NCBI GenBank assembly: GCA_012031035.1
Contig: JAAUUT010000056.1
Location: 1-34,811 of the forward strand
Direction of reading: 5' to 3'
Length of the DNA: 34,811 nucleotides
Origin: Candidatus Altimarinota bacterium
GTDB lineage: Bacteria; Cyanobacteriota; Cyanobacteriia; Cyanobacteriales; Microcystaceae
Positions within the stretch are counted from its first letter, which is position 1. Every line of letters starts with the position of its first letter. The notes below the pieces were generated by a model. It made no database searches, was not told the origin of the DNA, and was given only the letters and a program-made list of their open reading frames with translations. This document shows, one piece after another, positions 28,091 through 34,811 of this stretch. Both the position numbers and the translations under genes were made by a program.

Positions 28091-29622
28091 ATGTCTGTTA
28101 CGTTTTCTCCTCTTATCGAACAGATGCAAAAACCGGAGTTTTATCCCCATCCAGTTCGAGAACCCATTCAATTAATTCAAACTCACGCTTCTTCCGTTCT
28201 TCTAACCGGAAATTACGCTTACAAACTCAAAAAATCAGTCGATTTTGGTTTCTTGGATTTTTCAACTTTATCCAAGCGACAATATTTTTTAAATGAAGAG
28301 CTAAGAATGAATCAAGTAATTGCACCCGACATTTATCTAGCCGTATTGCCAATTACTAAAATCGGAGAAAAGTTTATTTTAGAAGGAACGGGAGAACTGG
28401 TAGAATACGTTCTAAAAATGAGCCAGTTTCCCCAAGAAACTCTTTTGATTAATATGTATGAGAAAGGAACACTAACCGAAAAACATATCGAAGAGTTAGG
28501 CAAAGTGGTAGCTTGCTTTCACGAGGAAACAATTACTAATGAATATATTCGTAGTTTTGGAGAAATCGAAAAAATAAAAAGCGCGATCGACGAAAATTAT
28601 GACAGAACAAAAAAATACATCGGGATTACACAGAACCAAAACAATATGATGAGACGAGACAATTTACTGATACCTTTTTGCTAAAAAACAAAACCTTATT
28701 TAAACAGCGTCAAGATCGAGAAAAAATTAGAGAATGTCATGGGGATTTGCATTTAAAAAACATCTGTTTTTGGCATGATAAAATTCAACTTTTTGACAGA
28801 ATTGAATTCAACGAATCATTTCGATTTGTCGATGTCATGTATGATGTTGCTTTTACGGTCATGGATTTAGATGCAAGGGGAAGAAAAGATTTTGGCAATC
28901 TTTTTCTGAATACTTATATTGAACGAGCAGGCGATTGGGAAGGATTGCAAGTATTACCGCTATATTTAAGCCGTCAGGCATACGTAAGAGCAAAAGTTAA
29001 TTCATTATTATTAGACGATCGCGCTATTTCAGAAGAAGATAAACAAAGCGCCCTTCAAACAGCAACCAATTATTATCATCTTGCTTGGGAATATACTAAA
29101 ACTAGTCAAGGACAACTGATTTTGATGTCTGGATTGTCAGGTTCGGGAAAAAGTACCGTCGCCAGACAATTAGCTAAGCGCATCAATGCAATTCATATTC
29201 GTTCCGATGCCGTTCGCAAACATTTAGCAGGAATTTCTATAGACCATCAAGGTTCAGACGAATTGTATGCACCACAAATGAACCAGAGAACTTACGATCG
29301 CTTACTAGAATTGAGTAAAATGCTCTTAGAGCGGGGATTTTCTGTTATCTTGGATGCTAAATACGATCGCCAGAACTTGAGAGAACCTGTTATTAATTAC
29401 GCACAGTCTAATAATATTCCCTTGCGAATCATTTACTGTACTGCGACCCTAGAAATCTTCCGCGATCGCATTTCCCAACGCAAAAATGATATTTCTGATG
29501 CTACTCCTGACTTGCTCTTACAGCAACAAGCGACAGCAGAACCATTTAGCGAATCAGAACAAGCTTATGTTACTACAATAGACACGACCGACCCAGATTG
29601 GATAGCTCAGTTAAACTTTTAA
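28091..29622 (+). pseudogene. bifunctional phosphotransferase / P-loop kinase, frameshifted
   Basis: Two frames form one protein. The first (from ATG 28091) holds the N-terminal part of an aminoglycoside-phosphotransferase-like domain (TGNYAYKLKKSVDFGFLD) and stops at TAA 28682-28684. The second frame already carries YDETRQFTDTF before the stop of the first, so the break is near 28631-28636, where one base is missing. It continues with the catalytic loop ECHGDLHLKN and DRIEF, and then an AAA/P-loop domain with GLSGSGKST, RSDAVRK and SVILDAKYDR. Repaired length is ~510 residues, as in cyanobacterial proteins of this class. Substrates are unknown. The rest of the frame is intact, suggesting sequencing error or recent damage. 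Confidence 0.88.
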
Positions 29623-29657
29623 ATAGCGTAATATTCTATCCAGAAGAGATTTGCCTT

Positions 29658-30017
29658 ATGGAAAAAGTTAACCTGGCTGACAAATTTAGTCGTTTTTCGG
29701 ATTACTGGAACCCAAAAATTGTTGGCGAACTCAACGGGCAAGAGGTTAAGCTTGTGAAGCTTAAGGGCGAGTTTGTATGGCACCATCACGAAAATGAAGA
29801 TGAAATGTTCTTTGTAATCAAGGGACAACTTTTGATGCGACTGCGGGATCGAGATATCGTTTTAAATGAAGGTGAGTTTTTTATAGTACCGAAGGGAATC
29901 GAACATCAACCGATCGCTCAAGAAGAAGTTTACGTAATGCTTTTCGAGCCAAAAACAACGCTAAACACGGGAAATATACAAAGCGATCGCACTGTTAAGG
30001 CTCTTCAGCATATCTGA
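29658..30017 (+). CDS. single-domain cupin protein
   Basis: 119 residues from ATG 29658; the frame is open upstream from a TTG, but that stretch overlaps the end of the preceding gene. The core is a small cupin: WHHHENEDEMFFVIKG (41-56) supplies the His, His and Glu metal ligands of motif 1, and EGEFFIVPKGIEHQPIA carries Pro, Gly and the last His of motif 2. It probably binds a metal; catalytic role unknown. It follows the fused kinase gene by 35 bases and could be co-transcribed with it. Confidence 0.85.
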   Translation: MEKVNLADKFSRFSDYWNPKIVGELNGQEVKLVKLKGEFVWHHHENEDEMFFVIKGQLLMRLRDRDIVLNEGEFFIVPKGIEHQPIAQEEVYVMLFEPKTTLNTGNIQSDRTVKALQHI

Positions 30018-30216
30018 TGACTTGACAGCTTAACACAAACGTGAAATTGCACTTGCTAGGATTTATAAAAGACGAATTAGATAAAATAAAGACTAACCCT
30101 GTCAATCTTTCCTGAGAAACGTTAACATAATTTAACAAGAAGAAATTTCAAACCAAGTCGCTCTTAAAATTGCCGCTATAGCAATCATCTATTCTCGAAT
30201 CCAGGAGACTCAACGA

Positions 30217-32073
30217 GTGAACAAAAACAACAATAATAAAAAATGGCGAAATGCAGGCCTATATGCCTTACTAGCCATTGTCGTCATTGCCCTAGCAACA
30301 GCCTTTTTAGACAAACAACCCCAAGCGCAAGAGATTATAAGATACGATCAGTTTATAAAAGAAGTTACCAGTGGCAAAGTTGAAAGCGTTAGATTAAGTG
30401 CAGATCGCACCAAAGCGACCTTTCCCGCACAAGATGGCACACCAGTATTAGTCAATTTATTACCCAACGATACTCAATTAATTGACATTCTGACTAAGAA
30501 TGGCGTAGATATTGCAGTCCAGCCCCAAAAAGATGAAGGCGTTTGGTTCCGCTTCCTCAGTAGCCTTTTCTTCCCCATCTTATTGTTGGTAGGACTCTTT
30601 TTCTTGCTACGACGCGCTCAAAGCGGCCCTGGTTCTCAGGCGATGAACTTTGGCAAATCGAAAGCCAGAGTGCAAATGGAGCCTCAGACACAAGTCACCT
30701 TTGGGGACGTAGCGGGAATCGAACAAGCCAAACTCGAACTCGCTGAAGTAGTAGACTTCCTCAAAAATGCCGATCGCTTCACGGCAATTGGAGCCAAAAT
30801 TCCTAAAGGCGTTCTCTTAGTCGGCCCTCCTGGAACGGGTAAAACCCTTTTAGCGCGTGCGGTAGCTGGCGAAGCAGGCGTTCCCTTCTTTTCCATCTCC
30901 GGTTCGGAATTCGTAGAAATGTTCGTTGGGGTGGGTGCGTCTCGCGTCCGCGACTTATTCGAGCAAGCTAAAGCCAATGCGCCTTGTATCGTCTTCATCG
31001 ATGAAATTGACGCAGTTGGTCGCCAGCGCGGTGCTGGACTAGGCGGCGGTAACGACGAACGCGAACAAACCCTAAACCAGTTGTTGACCGAAATGGATGG
31101 TTTCGAGGGCAATACGGGTATTATCGTCGTTGCAGCGACTAACCGTCCCGACGTTCTCGATGCCGCCTTGTTGCGTCCGGGACGTTTCGATCGCCAAGTG
31201 GTTGTGGATCGCCCAGACTACGCAGGTCGTAAAGAAATTCTTAAAGTTCACGCTCGCGGCAAAACCCTTGCCAAAGATGTCGACCTCGATAAAATTGCTC
31301 GCCGGACTCCTGGATTTACAGGTGCTGACTTATCCAATCTCCTCAACGAAGCAGCGATTTTAGCAGCGCGTCGCAACCTGACTGAAATCTCGATGGATGA
31401 AGTTAACGATGCGATCGATCGCGTCTTAGCTGGGCCAGAGAAGAAGAATCGCGTCATGAGCGAGAAGCGCAAAACCTTAGTTGCCTATCACGAGGCAGGT
31501 CACGCTCTAGTAGGCGCTTTAATGCCAGATTACGACCCCGTACAGAAGATTAGCATTATTCCTCGCGGTCGTGCAGGCGGTTTGACTTGGTTCACCCCTA
31601 GCGAAGAACGTATGGAAGCGGGTTTGTATTCTCGTTCTTACCTGCAAAATCAAATGGCAGTCGCCCTCGGCGGTCGCATTGCAGAAGAAATTATCTTCGG
31701 CGAAGAAGAAGTAACCACGGGTGCTGCTAGCGATTTACAACAGGTCGCGCGAATTGCTCGTCAGATGATTACTCGTTTCGGGATGAGCGATCGCCTCGGC
31801 CCGGTTGCTTTGGGAAGACAGAGTGGCGGCGTTTTCCTCGGTCGCGATATTGCTAGCGATCGCGATTTCTCCGACGAAACAGCCGGAACGATTGACGAAG
31901 AAGTTAGTATTCTTGTCGAGCGGGCCTACAATCGCGCTAAGGATGTTCTTAATAGCAATCGTCACGTTCTCGACTTAATAGCACAAATGTTAATCGAAAA
32001 AGAAACAGTAGATGCCGACGAGTTGCAAGAGATCTTGACAAACAACGATGTAAAAATGGCAGCTTTAGCTTAA
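30217..32073 (+). CDS. ftsH: ATP-dependent zinc metalloprotease FtsH
   Basis: 618 residues, a full-length membrane-bound AAA protease. Two membrane segments (~13-31 and 113-131) flank a lumenal/periplasmic domain. AAA part: Walker A GPPGTGKT (203-210), Walker B FIDEID (260-265), pore loop FVG and second region of homology [18 protein letters not shown]. The protease active site is HEAGH (425-429). The start is GTG 30217 with AGGAG (30203-30207) upstream. FtsH degrades damaged or unassembled membrane proteins, in cyanobacteria including photosystem subunits. Its N-terminus resembles the FtsH3-type subgroup, but paralogue assignment is only tentative. A strong terminator follows. Confidence 0.95.
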   Translation: MNKNNNNKKWRNAGLYALLAIVVIALATAFLDKQPQAQEIIRYDQFIKEVTSGKVESVRLSADRTKATFPAQDGTPVLVNLLPNDTQLIDILTKNGVDIAVQPQKDEGVWFRFLSSLFFPILLLVGLFFLLRRAQSGPGSQAMNFGKSKARVQMEPQTQVTFGDVAGIEQAKLELAEVVDFLKNADRFTAIGAKIPKGVLLVGPPGTGKTLLARAVAGEAGVPFFSISGSEFVEMFVGVGASRVRDLFEQAKANAPCIVFIDEIDAVGRQRGAGLGGGNDEREQTLNQLLTEMDGFEGNTGIIVVAATNRPDVLDAALLRPGRFDRQVVVDRPDYAGRKEILKVHARGKTLAKDVDLDKIARRTPGFTGADLSNLLNEAAILAARRNLTEISMDEVNDAIDRVLAGPEKKNRVMSEKRKTLVAYHEAGHALVGALMPDYDPVQKISIIPRGRAGGLTWFTPSEERMEAGLYSRSYLQNQMAVALGGRIAEEIIFGEEEVTTGAASDLQQVARIARQMITRFGMSDRLGPVALGRQSGGVFLGRDIASDRDFSDETAGTIDEEVSILVERAYNRAKDVLNSNRHVLDLIAQMLIEKETVDADELQEILTNNDVKMAALA

Positions 32074-32095
32074 TACCATTAGAACTAGATAAATA

Positions 32096-32126
32096 AAAAG
32101 CAGCACTTCAAGGTGCTGCTTTTTTA
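32096..32126 (+). terminator. Rho-independent terminator of ftsH
   Basis: Perfect 11-base stem AAAAGCAGCAC (32096-32106) with GTGCTGCTTTT (32113-32123), a 6-base loop and a run of Ts. It lies 23 bases after the ftsH stop. Confidence 0.92.
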
Positions 32127-32182
32127 TATCTAATGCGATCGCACAAAAGAACGCACTAGCTTCCGATAATGGGAATTGGTAA

Positions 32183-33262
32183 CTAGACAATATCCCGATC
32201 GCTTTTACACGCTTTTTCTTTCTTTTTTTTAGATAAATTTCTTTTTGTCATCGCACCCGCACCCAACGCACCAAAAGCAAGTAAACCGAAAATTGAAGCG
32301 GGTTCGGGAATGCTAGGCAATTCGTCATCTTGCAATCTTTCAAAAGCCAATTGTCCGATTAAGCGATGTCCGGCAGTTGTTGGATGCAATCCGTCCCAAA
32401 ACAAAAATTCATCGGGATTTGTGATGCACGATGGGTTTGAGATACAAGGATCGGTCGTGTTCGTGAAGGGCGATCGCGCTGGATCGGTAATATCTTGCAA
32501 TAAAGAATTTACATCGAGAGATATTAAATTGACATTTTGCCCTTTTAATGTATTGCTCAAATTATCGAGCGTTGTCGATAAGAGAGCATTATGAGCTTCA
32601 GTTAGACGATTGAGGCGATCGGGCGTACCAGGAGGTAAAGGCGGGACGGGAAACAGAGGATCGACTCCATTGGCAAGGGGCGTAATGCCTAAATTGGGCA
32701 AATTCACGACCATAATATTCCTCGCACCGACTCCAGCGAGGGCATTAACAGCACCTGCAATATTAGCGACTGGAAGATTGGGAGTTGTAGCGGGGTTTGC
32801 AGAGGGAAGATAATCATTAGCGCCAGCCCAGACAACATACAGCGCATTAGGATCGGCAGATTGATTATTTTGGATTAGCGGACTCGTAAAAGAACCAATT
32901 TCCTGCTGCAAGCCAAATAACCTGGGATCGATATTATTAACCGTTCCTGAAGTCGCACCGCCGATCGCATAATTAACCCCATTAGCGGGAGAACCATTAG
33001 CCAGATCGCTTACTGGAGTGGGCGTTGAGACTCCCAGATCTTGAGCTAGATAATCAACCCAAATCGGGCCGTTAGAAAAACGCCCGTTAAAATAGCCCAA
33101 ACTAGCAGGCGGAAATTGACCGCCCGACACGTTAAAAAAATTTCCTGTATCGGAGAGACTATCGCCAAAGACGAATAATTGACTAAAATTAGCTGCTGCT
33201 GCGTCTAGGGGCAGCATGAAGGAAAAGAGAACGAATCCGGTTGCGATCGCCTGTTTTCTCAA
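32183..33262 (-). CDS. GDSL/SGNH esterase with PEP-CTERM sorting signal
   Basis: 359 residues from TTG 33260-33262, chosen because a perfect AGGAGG (33272-33277) lies nine bases before it and a signal peptide (to ~AAAA, residue 24) follows directly. Catalytic blocks: FVFGDSLSDTGNF with nucleophile Ser35, the Gly of GGATSG, Asn of WAGANDY, and DGLHPT with the Asp-His pair. The C-terminus has IPEPASIFGLLAFGALGAGA followed by Lys/Arg, a PEP-CTERM anchor. Unusually, ~18 further residues (NLSKKKKEKACKSDRDIV) follow, after a run of eight As in the coding strand where an indel could have changed the end. A secreted hydrolase; substrate unknown. Confidence 0.9.
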   Translation of the reverse strand: MRKQAIATGFVLFSFMLPLDAAAANFSQLFVFGDSLSDTGNFFNVSGGQFPPASLGYFNGRFSNGPIWVDYLAQDLGVSTPTPVSDLANGSPANGVNYAIGGATSGTVNNIDPRLFGLQQEIGSFTSPLIQNNQSADPNALYVVWAGANDYLPSANPATTPNLPVANIAGAVNALAGVGARNIMVVNLPNLGITPLANGVDPLFPVPPLPPGTPDRLNRLTEAHNALLSTTLDNLSNTLKGQNVNLISLDVNSLLQDITDPARSPFTNTTDPCISNPSCITNPDEFLFWDGLHPTTAGHRLIGQLAFERLQDDELPSIPEPASIFGLLAFGALGAGAMTKRNLSKKKKEKACKSDRDIV

Positions 33263-33308
33263 AGTTATTTTCCTCCTATGCGATTATGCTCTTAAAGACA
33301 AGAGTAAT

Positions 33309-34514
33309 TTATTGAGTTTGATTTTGAGATTGTGCTTGCTGAGCCGCTAATGCTTCTTTAGCTGAAATCCCATCTCCTTGATAGCCAAAATACCAGAGAA
33401 CGGCAGCAGCTTCAACGCGAGTCACCGTTTTTTTTGGTTGAAATAGCGTTGTAGAACCAAAAGCACGACTAATATTGGCTTGTGCTCCGTTCTGGTAATC
33501 GGCATAAAGGGCTTGCAAGGCTTTTGGGTTAATTTTTGTTGCATCTTGAAAGCCCCAGGTTTGTTTAATGCCATCGATAGAAGCCGTGGGAAGGGCTTTG
33601 CGCAGGTCGAGCGCCACTTTCGGTGCAATTAAATCTTCTCTTGTCAAAGGCGCATCGGGTCGAAATAGCACGGCAGAATCGTCTCCTGTTAAGGGAGAAG
33701 GAAGATAACCTGCATTCGCCAATCCTTGAATAGTTGCAAAATCGGGATCGTTTTTCTGCACGTCTTTAAACACGGGTTGGTCTGACTGAGACGCTAAACG
33801 AATTTGTTTGTTGGGTTGATTGGCATAAAGTTGATTATTCGTCGTTACCAACCAGCGGACATATTCTCGGCGCGTAATAATAGCATTTGGGTCAAAGCGA
33901 TCGCTCTGCGGTGGATTGGCGCTTAAAACCCCTAAAGCGGCTAAATTCTCTACATATCCTCGCCAGGGTTCGGAAACTGTCTCTAAATCGGAAAATTCTG
34001 TTGGCGTTGTTGCGATAGTTGGGGTAGGATTTGGGGCTGGAGATGCCGCATTAGCTTGTTGGTAAGATATGACGTATTCGGTATCTGGTGAGGATTGTGC
34101 GATCGCGATTTTGACTTCCAAGTCATTTTTACGGGCAACTAAACTCGTTTCTACATTTTCACCCGTTGTAGAAAATGGCGTAACAATTTGCCAGTTATTG
34201 GACTGTAATTGTTGTTGATAAAAAGTAGCGATCGCATTGCTAGGATCTGAAGATTGCCAGCGAGTATTTCCTGGTTCGCCAGCGATGAGTTCTGCATCGG
34301 GATAGCGAGGAATATCGGGAAAGTCATTGGGTAATGTCGCTTGTGTCGGATTCGTTGGCGCGACTGGCGATACCGTGGGATTAGGCGTTTGTTTCAGTTG
34401 CGGGTCGGCATCAAAGAGTTTTTCAATGTTCGGATTCCCGCTACAAGCGGTTAATAGACCTAGCAAAGAAGCTAAGAGAGTAGTATGAATAGCAACGTAT
34501 TTTTTAGGCAACAC
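33309..34514 (-). CDS. SLH-domain lipoprotein
   Basis: 401 residues from GTG 34512-34514. The lipobox LTAC fixes lipidated Cys24. A Pro/Thr-rich linker leads to a region with YPDAELIAGEPGNTRWQSSD and FYQQQLQSNNWQIV (~73-120), a fold often found in cyanobacterial envelope proteins, then two clear SLH repeats (~175-230 with FDPNAIITRREYVRWL, ~245-305 with FRPDAPLTREDLIAP) and a third degenerate one ending FQPKKTVTRVEAAAVLWYF. SLH domains bind cell-wall polymers, so it probably bridges membrane and peptidoglycan. Expression from its own promoter; the 170 bases upstream hold nothing recognisable. Confidence 0.88.
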   Translation of the reverse strand: MLPKKYVAIHTTLLASLLGLLTACSGNPNIEKLFDADPQLKQTPNPTVSPVAPTNPTQATLPNDFPDIPRYPDAELIAGEPGNTRWQSSDPSNAIATFYQQQLQSNNWQIVTPFSTTGENVETSLVARKNDLEVKIAIAQSSPDTEYVISYQQANAASPAPNPTPTIATTPTEFSDLETVSEPWRGYVENLAALGVLSANPPQSDRFDPNAIITRREYVRWLVTTNNQLYANQPNKQIRLASQSDQPVFKDVQKNDPDFATIQGLANAGYLPSPLTGDDSAVLFRPDAPLTREDLIAPKVALDLRKALPTASIDGIKQTWGFQDATKINPKALQALYADYQNGAQANISRAFGSTTLFQPKKTVTRVEAAAVLWYFGYQGDGISAKEALAAQQAQSQNQTQ

Positions 34515-34681
34515 GGTTAACCAATTTAAGAATGCGATCGATCCCTTTTCTACTAGGCTAGCGCAGAGGTGACTTAAATTCCAAAACGAGACGTTGCGGA
34601 AGCATTTGTTTTTTATTCTTTGTAATCAACGATCGATGACTGATGCTACAAAATCACTGACTTTTTAAAGCGAGAATGAAG

Positions 34682-34811
34682 AAATTGACATCCTCTCCCG
34701 CTAACCCTACGGGTGTAGACGGGAGATTCCTAAGACTCGCGACTTAGGTTTCTGCTTCCTTCCATTACTGGGATTTCGCAACTGCCGTCTAACTCTATGG
34801 TTATCAGGTCT
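34682..34811 (-). mobile_element. end of an IS200/IS605-type element (tnpB 3' end/guide-RNA region), partial
   Basis: From ATTGACATCCTCTCCCG (~34684-34700) the sequence resembles the right end of cyanobacterial IS200/IS605 (TnpB-type) elements. TCTCCCG (34694-34700) pairs with CGGGAGA (34720-34726), and a CCC/GGG mini-hairpin lies inside. On the minus strand an open frame enters from the window edge and ends with KPKSRVLGISRLHP and TAG at 34707-34709, consistent with a TnpB C-terminal tail; the omegaRNA would overlap here. Only ~130 bases are visible, so element class and integrity cannot be confirmed. Confidence 0.65.

Overview
The window is chromosomal DNA from a cyanobacterium. Pointers are the many GCGATCGC (HIP1) palindromes, a fused panC-cmk gene, paired SphX and PstS phosphate-binding proteins, dispersed cyanobacterial palindromic and CAGTGACCAGT-type repeats, a PEP-CTERM esterase and an SLH-domain lipoprotein. 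Order or genus cannot be fixed from the sequence alone.

Layout. (1) 0.1-7.5 kb: a cNMP-binding-domain histidine-kinase-like protein converges on sphX, which diverges from a complete high-affinity phosphate operon pstS-pstC-pstA-pstB-pstB with a candidate Pho box; pstA carries a one-base frameshift. (2) 7.6-11.2 kb: a PPC-domain secreted protein, cobS, a conserved hypothetical protein, a decayed S23-type four-helix-bundle gene and tgt; two ~93-bp copies of one structured repeat lie in inverted orientation around this block. (3) 11.4-15.5 kb: a NarL/DesK-type two-component pair, broken by three single-base indels, divergent from three small exported or membrane proteins that share LTxxQ-like motifs. 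A truncated GT39 glycosyltransferase marks the right edge. (4) 16.2-23.6 kb: panC-cmk, rlpA, purM, a cold-shock/DUF1294 protein, hpnH and an EcfT-like membrane protein. (5) 23.7-27.2 kb: a c-di-AMP (ydaO/yuaA class) riboswitch followed by a permease, a Tat-exported binding protein of the NrtA/CmpA family and an ATPase. (6) 27.2-34.8 kb: an Sfp/HetI-type phosphopantetheinyl transferase, a frameshifted phosphotransferase/P-loop fusion, a cupin, ftsH with a strong terminator, a GDSL esterase, an SLH lipoprotein and the edge of an IS200/IS605-type element.

How the genes work together. The pst genes form one phosphate-uptake system with two binding proteins and two ATPases. The permease, binding protein and ATPase after the riboswitch form one importer of nitrate/bicarbonate-type or related substrate, apparently under c-di-AMP control. 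The two-component pair and the LTxxQ proteins look like a self-contained envelope-sensing module (inference). Five single-base frameshifts in four otherwise well-preserved genes mean either an error-prone assembly or real recent decay; this affects how all broken genes here should be read.
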